This document shows positions 1-8,816 of a stretch of DNA of 58,284 nucleotides, in pieces. The stretch lies in the NCBI GenBank assembly GCA_001784155.1, contig MFPL01000011.1:1-58284 (forward strand), given 5' to 3'. The notes beneath the pieces were generated by a model. That model had not been told where the DNA came from, searched no databases, and saw only the letters and a program-made list of their open reading frames with translations. A program made the position numbers and the translations under genes. Numbering within the stretch: the stretch's first letter is position 1; every line of letters begins with the position of its first letter. The DNA is from Candidatus Levybacteria bacterium RIFCSPLOWO2_12_FULL_41_12 (lineage in GTDB: Bacteria > Patescibacteriota > Microgenomatia > Levybacterales > UBA12049).

Positions 1-88
1 AATAGGTTTTCTGATCGCAAAGAAGAATATAAATATGCCAAGGCATACCTTGAAAAAATGGGTCAGCAAACCCTGAGCTTGTCGAATG

Positions 89-161
89 GGTGGATGACGG
101 GGATCGAACCCGCGGCCGCCTGGACCACAACCAGGTGCTCTACCACTGAGCTACATCCACC
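89..161 (-). tRNA. tRNA-His (GTG)
   Basis: Minus strand GTGGATGTAGCTCAGTGGTAGAGCACCTGGTTGTGGTCCAGGCGGCCGCGGGTTCGATCCCCGTCATCCAC; loop contains GTG; G-1 opposite C73. Confidence 0.95.
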
Positions 162-418
162 ATGTTTGCATAAATCTCGTCTCTAACTTCTCTTCCTGAC
201 CCACTTTTAAAGTATTTTTCTAAAGTCCTTGCTTCTAACCTACTATTAACCACTTCTACATGTATCATTTCAAACGGTCCTCTATTTAATGTGGACTTAG
301 TCGAAATATTACCCTTATCATGTTGAGCAAGCCTTCGATTTATATTATCAGTAAATCCCGTATAAAACTTACCGTCCTTTATGCTTCTTAAGATGTAAAC
401 GCAATATTCGGTTTTCAA
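140..418 (-). CDS. Small GIY-YIG nuclease (UPF0213/YhbQ-like); 3' end runs into the tRNA-His gene
   Basis: YCVYILRSIKDGKFYTGFTDNINRRLAQHDKG motif; TTG start; last codons and stop lie in the tRNA 5' half. Confidence 0.85.
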   Translation of the reverse strand: MKTEYCVYILRSIKDGKFYTGFTDNINRRLAQHDKGNISTKSTLNRGPFEMIHVEVVNSRLEARTLEKYFKSGSGREVRDEIYANMVDVAQW

Positions 419-467
419 TGCTCTACACTGACCTGCCTGCCGGCAGGCAGGGCTACATCCACCATGC
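419..467 (-). pseudogene. Partial tRNA-His 5' half duplicate interrupted by palindrome CCTGCCTGCCGGCAGGCAGG
   Basis: tgctctac-actga[cctgcctgccggcaggcagg]gctacatccaccatg versus intact tgctctaccactgagctacatccaccatg at 137-165. Confidence 0.85.
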
Positions 468-549
468 CTAAATTATATCATCTTTTTAAACCTTGATGTA
501 GATATTTGGAATTGACGTTATTTGAAATATAAGTCACAATTACCCTATA

Positions 550-1443
550 ATGCAGCACATGAAAGAAAGGCTTGGCGAAGGAGTTGTCGATGAAGTATAT
601 TTTTTTGATGTAGATGGAGTGATAACCGTTCCTGACTCCCGTCAGTTTGACAGAGAAATAATGGAAGATATTGCCAGACGTCTTTCGCAGGGAGAACCTG
701 TAATTTTAAATACCGGAAGATCCATATCTTGGATTCAAACTAGAATAATAGCAAGACTTATCCATGCACACAATCTTAAGGATAACTCATCGCTTGCGAA
801 CTTGTTTGTCGTTGGAGAAAAGGGCGGAACCTGGCTAACCCTAGATGAGGACGGACTAATGCATGAGCACAGAGATGACTCTATATCTGTCCCCCAAGAT
901 TTACAAGACGAAGTTAGGCTTGTTGTGGAAGAAAGATTTCCTAAAACTATGTTTTTTGATAGAACTAAACATACTATGATTTCTGTCGAAATGAATGAGG
1001 TTAACGATAGGAGATATGAGGGAGAATTGAGTCTAGAAGCGTTTGAGAGAGATCAGATAAGATTAGTAGAAGTTTTGGGTGAAATTTTGAAAAAAAGAGG
1101 ACTCGATAAAATTTTAGAGATAGACCCTACTACAATTGCAACAGATATACAAAACAAAAAAGTTGGCAAGGATTTTGCGGCAAGAAAAGCAATAGCTTGG
1201 CTTGAAGCAAAGGGATTTAAATCAGAAAGATTTGTCGCTGTAGGCGACAGTAAATCAGACCTCGCAACGGCAGAGGAATTGCATAATAACGGGTACGATG
1301 TTCAGTTTGTTTTTGTTGGAGCGGAGTCAGATAGGGAAGACATTCAAAGAGGTAATCCTGTTTTCCCGATTTTTTTTCCAGAGGGCAAATTTAATAAAGG
1401 CACAGTAGAATTCTTAAGAAGAAAAACAAGTCAAGTCTTGTAG
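550..1443 (+). CDS. HAD-superfamily hydrolase, sugar-phosphatase-like
   Basis: FFDVDGVITVPDS, LNTGRS and VAVGDSKSDLATAEEL HAD motifs; TATAAT 7 nt upstream of ATG. Confidence 0.8.
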   Translation: MQHMKERLGEGVVDEVYFFDVDGVITVPDSRQFDREIMEDIARRLSQGEPVILNTGRSISWIQTRIIARLIHAHNLKDNSSLANLFVVGEKGGTWLTLDEDGLMHEHRDDSISVPQDLQDEVRLVVEERFPKTMFFDRTKHTMISVEMNEVNDRRYEGELSLEAFERDQIRLVEVLGEILKKRGLDKILEIDPTTIATDIQNKKVGKDFAARKAIAWLEAKGFKSERFVAVGDSKSDLATAEELHNNGYDVQFVFVGAESDREDIQRGNPVFPIFFPEGKFNKGTVEFLRRKTSQVL

Positions 1444-2201
1444 GGGGTGTGGTGTTTATAGGAATTGTTCTTGGCAAACTCGATAATTTTTTTCGCATTA
1501 GCAAATCCTAATTTTTCAATTTCCTCCAAACTTTTCTTCTCATTAAAATATAAGTAGAGAACCGGATCTGCTTCCTTATAAGAAAATCCAAATTCTCCCT
1601 CGTCTGTTTGATTTTCCCAAAGATTGGCAGAGGGAGGTTTGTTAATTATTGAAACCGGCACGCTTAAATACTTCGCAAGTTCATAAACTTGAGTTTTATA
1701 AAGATGTAAAATTGGCTCGAAATCCGAAGCCTCATCACCAAACCTTGTATAGTAGCCAAGCAGTTTTTCGGATCTGTTTTCGGTTCCGCACACTAATGCG
1801 TCAAGTTTTTTCGCCATATCATACAGAACCGTCATTCGGACTCTTGTCATAACATTTCCGCGTCTTAATGTGTCTTCCTCTGGAATTTTTAATTCTCCGA
1901 TAATTTTGTCCGCCATTTGCTTTATTGAAAGACTTGTTAAGTAATTGCTTGGAATACCCGCTCCTTTCAAAGCCTCTTCCGTGTCAAGTGACTTATCTTC
2001 AAAATATGGGAGACTAACCGGGTGAATATTATCAGGACCGAGCACGCGAGCGAGGAGATTTAGGCTAACAGATGAATCTACCCCACCTGACAATCCCAAA
2101 ACCACATTTTGCTTATTTTGCATGCCTAGTGTATCTTTTATAAAACTTGTTATTTTTTTAATCTGTTCTTCGGGATTTATGGAAAGCAAACTATCGCCCA
2201 T
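1431..2201 (-). CDS. nadE: NAD+ synthase
   Basis: VLGLSGGVDSSVSLNLL ATP-pyrophosphatase loop, GTENRSEKLLGYYTRFGD. Confidence 0.92.
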   Translation of the reverse strand: MGDSLLSINPEEQIKKITSFIKDTLGMQNKQNVVLGLSGGVDSSVSLNLLARVLGPDNIHPVSLPYFEDKSLDTEEALKGAGIPSNYLTSLSIKQMADKIIGELKIPEEDTLRRGNVMTRVRMTVLYDMAKKLDALVCGTENRSEKLLGYYTRFGDEASDFEPILHLYKTQVYELAKYLSVPVSIINKPPSANLWENQTDEGEFGFSYKEADPVLYLYFNEKKSLEEIEKLGFANAKKIIEFAKNNSYKHHTPYKT

Positions 2202-2751
2202 ATAACTTATGTTTAATTATATACTCTTCCACCTCCGGCGGAACAAAATTTTTTATAGACTTTCGTTCCTTCAAAAGCTTTCTGATTTCAGTTGATGAAA
2301 TATCAAATTGCGAGTTAGTCTCAAGTCGTTCAAAACCTTTAGGCAATTTTTGGAGAATTGGATATCCCGGCCTAGGATAAACCAAAAAAGTAGCAAAATG
2401 TGTAAGTTTTTCAGGATCCTTCCACCTGTAAAGTTCATATAGAATATCGGATCCAATTATCCAGAAAAGGTCGGCACCGAGTTCTTTTTTCAATATTTTC
2501 AAACTGTCAATCGTTCGTACTGTTTTGTTTTTTATTTCAATATCCGAAACGTCTGTTTTATCCTGCAAGATGGACCTAAGCATTGCTATTCTAGCTTTGG
2601 AAGATGCAATTACCTCCGTCCATGGATGTTTATATACGGGGATAAAAAGGAATTTATCAATGTCCGGACGCTTTTTCAAAACTTCTTCCGCGATCTTTAA
2701 GTGACCTGTGTGAGGAGGATCAAAGCTTCCTCCTAAAATAGCAATCTTCAT
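2191..2751 (-). CDS. nadD: Nicotinate-nucleotide adenylyltransferase
   Basis: MKIAILGGSFDPPHTGHL nucleotidyltransferase motif; ISSTEIRKLL C-terminal motif; next to nadE. Confidence 0.92.
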   Translation of the reverse strand: MKIAILGGSFDPPHTGHLKIAEEVLKKRPDIDKFLFIPVYKHPWTEVIASSKARIAMLRSILQDKTDVSDIEIKNKTVRTIDSLKILKKELGADLFWIIGSDILYELYRWKDPEKLTHFATFLVYPRPGYPILQKLPKGFERLETNSQFDISSTEIRKLLKERKSIKNFVPPEVEEYIIKHKLYGR

Positions 2752-2863
2752 CTCGGAAAGTATAGCATATCAAGTTTGATTTTAGACCTGTTTCAAGGTA
2801 AAATACAACTATAGTTCCTGGTTTTCATTGAAAATTGAAAATTAAGAATTGAAAATTGTTTTA

Positions 2864-2936
2864 GGCCCTGTAGCTCAACGGATAGAGCGAGTGCGTTCTA
2901 AGCACCAGGTTGGGGGTTCGATTCCCTCCAGGGTCG
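2864..2936 (+). tRNA. tRNA-Arg (TCT)
   Basis: GGCCCTGTAGCTCAACGGATAGAGCGAGTGCGTTCTAAGCACCAGGTTGGGGGTTCGATTCCCTCCAGGGTCG. Confidence 0.95.
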
Positions 2937-2990
2937 CAATTCCCCTTTCCAATCCTCTCTTGCTATTTGACTTTTGATATACTAAATTAA

Positions 2991-3980
2991 GTGTATAACC
3001 CATTGTTTAATTACGTTCTTCAAAATCAATTTATAGCGGCGATCCTTCTCCTGGGGTTGGGAATTTTCCTCTGGGAGGTAAAAGATATTCTTATTGCGGT
3101 ATTTATAGCCTACGTTCTCATGGCATCCCTCTATCCTGCTGCAAAGTATTTGATGGCAAGAAAAGTGCCCAAAATTATTGCGATCACGGTTCCATATCTG
3201 CTGGTCCTAGCATTCGTAGTTCTCCTTATTTTACCACTTCTTCCATTCTTCGTATCTCAAATTCAGGCACTTTTTGAGAATCTTCCGTTGTATGTTAAGC
3301 AGTCTTCAGAAGTTCTGGGAATAGATATCAATCTGACGCGTATAAACAGTTATCTTAACGGTTCATTCACCGGTCTTACACAAAATGCTTTTGCGGTTAC
3401 CGGCAAAATATTCGGAGGAGTTTTCTCGATTATCACAATTCTTATAGTCAGCTTCTACCTTCTTGTTTATCATGATAAGCTGGATCGCTTCGCCATAGCA
3501 TTCTTCCCAAGGAATTTAGAACCTGCAGTAGCCAGGGTAATCGCACAAATCGAAGAGAAGCTTGGAGCATGGCTTCGAGGACAAGTCTTTCTATCTTTTG
3601 CTGTAGGGGGAATTACATGGCTTACTCTCACCGTGCTTGGAATCCCATTCGCGCTTCCACTGGCGCTCCTTGCGGGAATTCTTGAAATAGTACCCACCAT
3701 GGGACCTATTATCGCAGCTATCCCTGCAGTTATAGTGGCTTTTTCAATATCTCCAACGCTGGCAGGTATTACAGTTCTGGCTTATATAGGAATTCAGCTC
3801 GCAGAAAATAATCTTCTTGTACCTAAAATAATGCAAAAAGCCGTCGGCCTTAACCCGATTATAGTTATAACAACTATTCTTATCGGGGCGAAGACGATGG
3901 GAGTCTTGGGAGCGCTTCTCGCAGTTCCCTTCCTGTCTGTTGTAATTATTATCTACAAAGCGATGCGAAACCTCGAATAA
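2991..3980 (+). CDS. AI-2E family transporter / membrane permease
   Basis: Multi-TM protein with GILEIVPTMGPIIAAIPAVIVA typical of the family; GTG start 7 nt after TATACT. Confidence 0.85.
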   Translation: MYNPLFNYVLQNQFIAAILLLGLGIFLWEVKDILIAVFIAYVLMASLYPAAKYLMARKVPKIIAITVPYLLVLAFVVLLILPLLPFFVSQIQALFENLPLYVKQSSEVLGIDINLTRINSYLNGSFTGLTQNAFAVTGKIFGGVFSIITILIVSFYLLVYHDKLDRFAIAFFPRNLEPAVARVIAQIEEKLGAWLRGQVFLSFAVGGITWLTLTVLGIPFALPLALLAGILEIVPTMGPIIAAIPAVIVAFSISPTLAGITVLAYIGIQLAENNLLVPKIMQKAVGLNPIIVITTILIGAKTMGVLGALLAVPFLSVVIIIYKAMRNLE

Positions 3981-4000
3981 TTTGAGCGGGATAGGGGAGT
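3981..4000 (-). pseudogene. tRNA-Gly 3'-end fragment, copy 1
   Basis: tttgagcgggataggggagt identical to 4222-4241 (3' end and flank of the intact tRNA-Gly). Confidence 0.85.
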
Positions 4001-4084
4001 TACTTCGATTTCACTCAGTATAAACTTCTCCTCCCCCAAACTATAATTCGTTAGTCTCACGCGAATGGTGAGCCTGTCGAATCC

Positions 4085-4106
4085 AGAGCGTGATAGGGGA
4101 GTCGAA
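4085..4106 (-). pseudogene. tRNA-Gly 3'-end fragment, copy 2
   Basis: gagcgtgataggggagtcgaa versus intact gagcgggataggggagtcgaa. Confidence 0.75.
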
Positions 4107-4225
4107 GTCACAAGTTCTGCTCCGCAGCCTCGCGACCCCGCCTCCGAACTAATGTTCGTCCGGCAGGTTCGACTACCATCAAAAAAAGAATTTCCTAGAA
4201 CTTTCGTTCTAAAAAATTCTCTTTG

Positions 4226-4296
4226 AGCGGGATAGGGGAGTCGAACCCCTCTTTTTTGCTTGGAAAGCAAATGTTGAGCCGATCAACTAATCCCGC
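4226..4296 (-). tRNA. tRNA-Gly (TCC)
   Basis: GCGGGATTAGTTGATCGGCTCAACATTTGCTTTCCAAGCAAAAAAGAGGGGTTCGACTCCCCTATCCCGC; loop TTTCCAA. Confidence 0.93.
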
Positions 4297-4331
4297 AGCG
4301 ATTATTATTTTACCTTAAAAACAGTAGGAGA

Positions 4332-4847
4332 TCAAAGACGGCCAGCAAGATAAGCTTCTGCAACATCGGTTGGGGTAAGAGAAGACAAATTTAACCCCTT
4401 CTCACCTAAGCTATCTGATACTCTTCTTACCATACCTTCCCCTTTTTCAATAAAATGGTCACGGGCTGCAAAAGAACTCACTCCAGAACCAAGCCCGATC
4501 ATCACAATGTTTATAAGAAACTCCCTTGCTAGAGGATTAACTACCTCTTCGAACGTATGCTTCAGGTGATAATCGGACACAGCTCTTGCCTCCTGTGACC
4601 CCGGAATAAAACGGCCTAATGTGGTTATGCGTTCCGCAAATTGAGGAAAGTCCGTCTCAGCTTTTTGCCAAGCTCTTGCCCTTTCATCTCCTGACGGCTT
4701 TCCATGTTTTGTTACTGGATACTCCCTAAAGTAGTCTAATTGATAAGCTTCTGCTACTTCACCTGCGGCTAGTCTTCTTAGAGTAACCCTGTCAACCTCC
4801 ACAGCCTCCCGAACCGCTACTGCTTGCGAATCTTTTACTTCAGTCAT
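4332..4847 (-). CDS. Hypothetical protein
   Basis: 171-aa open frame between tRNA genes; no family recognised. Confidence 0.55.
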   Translation of the reverse strand: MTEVKDSQAVAVREAVEVDRVTLRRLAAGEVAEAYQLDYFREYPVTKHGKPSGDERARAWQKAETDFPQFAERITTLGRFIPGSQEARAVSDYHLKHTFEEVVNPLAREFLINIVMIGLGSGVSSFAARDHFIEKGEGMVRRVSDSLGEKGLNLSSLTPTDVAEAYLAGRL

Positions 4848-4870
4848 ATTATTTTTCGCTTGTCGAAGTG

Positions 4871-4944
4871 TCGGGGACAGAGGACTCGAACCTCCGACCT
4901 CACGGTCCCAAACCGCGCGCTCTAGCCAACTGAGCTAGTCCCCG
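4871..4944 (-). tRNA. tRNA-Pro (TGG)
   Basis: CGGGGACTAGCTCAGTTGGCTAGAGCGCGCGGTTTGGGACCGTGAGGTCGGAGGTTCGAGTCCTCTGTCCCCG. Confidence 0.94.
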
Positions 4945-4961
4945 TTCTTCAAAGAAGAATT

Positions 4962-5225
4962 CTATTTCAGTTTGGAATAATTATCAAGAATCAATCTCCT
5001 GAATCTATAGCCAATTCCAGACTTTAGAAATAGTTCTCTTTTACCTGCGCAAAGCTCACAATAAAAACTTTCAAAGTATATCAGCTCCCAAGGCTTATTA
5101 CTCTTTGTGTATGTCGATAAGCCACTATTATGTTCTTTTAACCTACTCTTTACATCCTTAATGGTAAGCCCAACGTATGTCTTCTTTGGACTTTTTAAAC
5201 TTTTCAGAATGTAAACGATATACAT
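4962..5225 (-). CDS. Small GIY-YIG nuclease located between tRNA-Leu and tRNA-Pro
   Basis: YIVYILKSLKSPKKTYVGLTIKDVKSRLKEHNSG. Confidence 0.85.
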   Translation of the reverse strand: MYIVYILKSLKSPKKTYVGLTIKDVKSRLKEHNSGLSTYTKSNKPWELIYFESFYCELCAGKRELFLKSGIGYRFRRLILDNYSKLK

Positions 5226-5250
5226 CGAAAATCAAAGTACTGCTTTGCAG

Positions 5251-5333
5251 TACCGCGAAGAGGAGTCGAACCTCCACACCCGTTAGGGTAAAGGCTCTTA
5301 AGGCCTTCGTGTCTACCATTCCACCACCGCGGC
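5251..5333 (-). tRNA. tRNA-Leu (TAA)
   Basis: Long variable arm; anticodon loop CTTAAGA; 3' end TCGCGGTA merges into hairpin GTACTGCAAAGCAGTAC. Confidence 0.92.
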
Positions 5334-5409
5334 GCACTCCTATTTTACATTAGATAGGCGTGGGTATCAACTATAGGCATCTTTATGCTATAATCCAGCT
5401 TGTTTTAGA

Positions 5410-5889
5410 ATGAAAGATTTACAGCCAAAACCAGATAGTTATAAAAACCGTCAGCAAGCGGCCTCAGCGCTATTTGTTTTGGTCCATTTCTACCTTTTTC
5501 CGGACGGCGAAACAGACGCAGGTCAAGTTAGACAACGACAGTGGCGTTTTTTTGCAAGAAGATTTCCTCAATACCTAGAGGGAGCGGAGCTAGTAAGGCT
5601 TGCCGTAGAGAGAGGCATTAGGATTCATCGTTCCGTAGTAAGAGTGCCGGATTTTTTTAACGGTAGTCCTTCTGGTCCCAAACTTCTTAAACCGTTACTT
5701 CTTAGTAGGATTTTTCCGGACGGAGATCTACCAACCACTCTAGAAGGAAAGGAAGAGGCCCTCAGGACAGAAGCTGCGCAAATGCTAAGAGAAATTGGAA
5801 GAGCACGCGTGCAAACAGACGTATACGAAAGCACAATGACGGGACGCCTCCGGATTCCTCATGTGGATCGACATGTCGAAGTCGCCTAG
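5410..5889 (+). CDS. Hypothetical protein
   Basis: 159-aa open frame with upstream TATAAT; no family recognised. Confidence 0.55.
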   Translation: MKDLQPKPDSYKNRQQAASALFVLVHFYLFPDGETDAGQVRQRQWRFFARRFPQYLEGAELVRLAVERGIRIHRSVVRVPDFFNGSPSGPKLLKPLLLSRIFPDGDLPTTLEGKEEALRTEAAQMLREIGRARVQTDVYESTMTGRLRIPHVDRHVEVA

Positions 5890-6842
5890 TTGTGAGGAGG
5901 GGGTTCAACCCCCGCAAGCCTAAGAGAATAATCTAGTAAATCTTTCATCTCCTGCCGTCTATTCTGACTTCCGAGAAGCACACCTATAATCTGATGCCCT
6001 CCGTAATCAATATAGGTAACTAGGCAAAGTCCTGCCTCAGGCGTATATCCGGTTTTCACTCCTTTTACTCCAGGGTAACTTGTCAAGAGGTTCGTATCGT
6101 TATACAGATAGAAGTATTTATGGTCTGAATTTCCCGGAATTTCTTTTTCGACTGTCGCTACAACTTTTCCAAAAAGAGAAAGATTTGATAGGCCGTAGCG
6201 CGTTATTATAAGAAGGTCCTTTGCTGTTGTATACTGCGCGCCGTCTCCTTCAAGCCCGGACGGATTGGTAAAATGGGTATTTGTAAGTCCAAGCGCCTCG
6301 GCTTTTTCATTCATCGCATCTATGAATGCGTTTCTACCTCCTTCGTAATTAGAGGCCAAAGCCTCTGCAGCGTCATTTCCCGAAGGAAGTATAAGCCCGT
6401 ACAAAAGCTCCTCTAGATGCATAACTTCTCCACTAGTCAGCCCCATGCTATTTTCTCCGACTATATCTGAATCATATACATAATACCTATCGTTTTCTTT
6501 TTTATGCTCTAGAGCTACTATTGCTGTCATAATTTTCGTAAGAGATGCCATGGGGTAACGCGCGTCAGAGTCTTTTTCATAAACTATTTCGTCTTCTGTC
6601 AGATCGTAAACAAGTGCTCCTTGTGCTGATATCTCTGGCTTTCCCGACGAAAACGATAGAACACCACCCCTTGAGGGTGACCATATATCAAGCGTGGAAA
6701 CTTGCCTGTTCTCAAGAAGGGTCAAAAAAAGAGGGACAGGCGATGTAATCTTTTCTTGAACCTCACCACTACGCGCGTAGAAAAAATAAAAGACTACGAA
6801 CAAAACTGCGAGAAGGGAAATCGGAAAAAGCTTTCTAAGCAT
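5886..6842 (-). CDS. D-alanyl-D-alanine carboxypeptidase (serine peptidase S11)
   Basis: YPMASLTKIMTAIVALE (SxxK), SGNDAAEALA (SxN), VKTGYTPEAG (KTG). Confidence 0.93.
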   Translation of the reverse strand: MLRKLFPISLLAVLFVVFYFFYARSGEVQEKITSPVPLFLTLLENRQVSTLDIWSPSRGGVLSFSSGKPEISAQGALVYDLTEDEIVYEKDSDARYPMASLTKIMTAIVALEHKKENDRYYVYDSDIVGENSMGLTSGEVMHLEELLYGLILPSGNDAAEALASNYEGGRNAFIDAMNEKAEALGLTNTHFTNPSGLEGDGAQYTTAKDLLIITRYGLSNLSLFGKVVATVEKEIPGNSDHKYFYLYNDTNLLTSYPGVKGVKTGYTPEAGLCLVTYIDYGGHQIIGVLLGSQNRRQEMKDLLDYSLRLAGVEPPPHN

Positions 6843-7857
6843 TTTGGGAGACTATGTTTATTGGATGTCCTTTTAAAAAACCTTCTACATTTTGAATCGT
6901 GGTTTCAGTTATGCGAGACAGGGCCTCTTTACTGTTAAAGGCATTATGAGGGGTAATAAGAACCTTCGGATGATTTATAAGCACGTGGTTCATCATCACA
7001 TTTTTAAGATCTGTCGCGTGGTTGGGGGAAGTCAAAACGCTTATTTCTTCATTAAGCTCACGCTCATTCTCCAATACATCTAATCCAACCCCTTCAAGTA
7101 TTCCATTACTAAGCCCTAGAAGAATCGCCTCGGTCTCAATCAGCCCTCCTCTCGCAGTATTGATAAGATAGCTTCCTTTTTTAAAGCTAGTTATGTTTTC
7201 TTTATTTATCATATGTTTTGTGTCAGGGTTTAGGGGAACATGAAGAGTTACGATATCGGATTTCCTAAGAAGCTCTCCCAGATCCGTATATTCAAAATTA
7301 AACTTTTTTTTCAAATTTTCATCTTCCAAAGTCGTGTGAACAATAACTTTCATTCCAAAAGAATTGGCAATACGCAAAACATTAATTCCTATTTTTCCAA
7401 GCCCGACTATTCCTAATGTTTTACCATGAATATCAATTCCCGTAAGCTCCTTATGTTCAAAGTTGAGATTTTTTACCTGGTCTACGGATTTGTAGATTTT
7501 CCTGGTAAGAGAAAGAATCAAAGCGAAAGTATGCTCTGCTACGGTATTGCTTCCGTATTCTGGGATGTTAGATACGCTAATCCCATGGTTCTTACAGTAA
7601 TCAAGATCAATATGATCAAAACCTGATGAACGGGTAGCGATATGCTTAAGACTTAGAAACGTCTTTAGAACTTCCTCTGTAAGGGCGGAGTAAACAAATG
7701 TAGAAATTACCTCAAGCTCGGAGTACTCTGATGAATTCTTAGCAGACAAAAGATCTGATACGAGCTCCGCATCGGGGAACTTTCCGGAAAGAGCATCCTT
7801 TTCCCAATCCTGTACTTCGAAAAATATTATTTTCACTAGTCTTATTGATTGTAGCAA
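6835..7857 (-). CDS. D-isomer-specific 2-hydroxyacid dehydrogenase
   Basis: GKTLGIVGLGKIGINVLRIA, INTARGGLIETEAI, LITPHNAF motifs. Confidence 0.92.
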   Translation of the reverse strand: MLQSIRLVKIIFFEVQDWEKDALSGKFPDAELVSDLLSAKNSSEYSELEVISTFVYSALTEEVLKTFLSLKHIATRSSGFDHIDLDYCKNHGISVSNIPEYGSNTVAEHTFALILSLTRKIYKSVDQVKNLNFEHKELTGIDIHGKTLGIVGLGKIGINVLRIANSFGMKVIVHTTLEDENLKKKFNFEYTDLGELLRKSDIVTLHVPLNPDTKHMINKENITSFKKGSYLINTARGGLIETEAILLGLSNGILEGVGLDVLENERELNEEISVLTSPNHATDLKNVMMNHVLINHPKVLITPHNAFNSKEALSRITETTIQNVEGFLKGHPINIVSQNA

Positions 7858-7862
7858 AAAAG

Positions 7863-8402
7863 CTAGTTTTCTTCTTGCGGGGTAGGAGTAGGTGATTCTG
7901 ATTCTTCTTCAGTAGGAGTCGGCGACAACTCTTTTTCCTTTATTGCCAAAAGTTCAAGCTCAAACATTAAAGTAGCGTTCGGCGGAATAACCCCAGTTAC
8001 TCCTGATGTCCCATATGCAAGACTAGGCGGAACAATTAGTCTTCTTTTTCCTCCTACTTTCATTCCTAAGACCCCCCTATCCCATCCTTCAATAACCCTG
8101 CCTACGCCGATTTCAGTCTCAAAAGGAGTTCCTCTTTTGTAAGAACTGTCAAATACCTGACCGCTTGACAGAGCACCCTGATAATGAATGGTTATAGTGT
8201 CTCCCTCTTTAACCGCAGCGCCAGTTCCTACTTTAAGATCTTCGATTTTAAGAGTAGGACTTTCCGGGCGAGGGGAGGGGGTAACAGTCTGTAAAGCAAA
8301 GTCGTCCGTGGTATTTGTCGTGGATTGTCTTTCTCTAAGAATAAGAAATCCTATACCGACCAAAACCAAAATAATTATTACTGCGGCAAGCGCTCTCTCC
8401 AT
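7863..8402 (-). CDS. Membrane-anchored FKBP-type peptidyl-prolyl isomerase
   Basis: N-terminal TM; GDTITIHYQGALSSGQVFDSSYKRGTPFETEIGVGRVIEGWDRGVLGMKVGGKRRLIVPPSLAYG. Confidence 0.93.
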   Translation of the reverse strand: MERALAAVIIILVLVGIGFLILRERQSTTNTTDDFALQTVTPSPRPESPTLKIEDLKVGTGAAVKEGDTITIHYQGALSSGQVFDSSYKRGTPFETEIGVGRVIEGWDRGVLGMKVGGKRRLIVPPSLAYGTSGVTGVIPPNATLMFELELLAIKEKELSPTPTEEESESPTPTPQEEN

Positions 8403-8570
8403 AGGATTAGCATATTACCAAAATATTTCTAGAAAAACAATTGGATTACCGAGCGGCATTAGGTCTGGAGAACAGGAATTAACCTTGGTTCTTTTACTTT
8501 TTCTTCTACTTCTTTTTTAATATCTCCATCTCCATCCGAAAAAATGTAGTTTAAAATCTAAACCTAGAAT

Positions 8571-8816
8571 TTGACTTATAGTCTAAAAATGATATATAAT
8601 CTTCTTGACGTTGATGGAGAAAGGACTTCGTCCCTAGAGCTCCGGAGTCAGTTGCAGAAAAAATCCGGAAGGAAAGTATGCAACAAATAAGCTAATTTGC
8701 TTTCTGTCAAGGCTAAAACAGAAGGATTTTTAATTAGGAAGAAGCGTGGCACCACGGTAATTCCGTCGCTTTAAAAATTGTTTAGATTTTTAAAGGGGAC
8801 GGATTTTTTATTTATT
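8571..8816 (+). promoter_or_regulatory. Promoter plus T-box-like leader with terminator
   Basis: TTGACT-18-TATAAT (8571-8600); AAGCGTGGCACCACGG (TGGNACC core) at 8742-8757; terminator stem CCGTC...GACGG with T-run (8763-8809) just before ATG 8817. Confidence 0.75.

Noticed and set aside
1-75. Possible C-terminal end of a truncated CDS at the window start (RFSDRKEEYKYAKAYLEKMGQQ)
   Set aside because: Too short and no recognisable family; frame continues into a repeat and the tRNA, so not supportable.
2829-2860. gaaaattgaaaattaagaattgaaaattg upstream of tRNA-Arg as a regulatory repeat
   Set aside because: AT-rich low-complexity repeat with no further supporting structure.
3953-4270. 105-aa minus-strand ORF
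   Set aside because: Covers tRNA-Gly fragments and palindromes; low-complexity translation of tRNA 3' ends; not a credible gene.
8778-8816. Upstream start of the 229-aa ORF (MFRFLKGTDFLFI)
   Set aside because: This segment is the T-box terminator stem and T-run; ATG 8817 is the more likely start.
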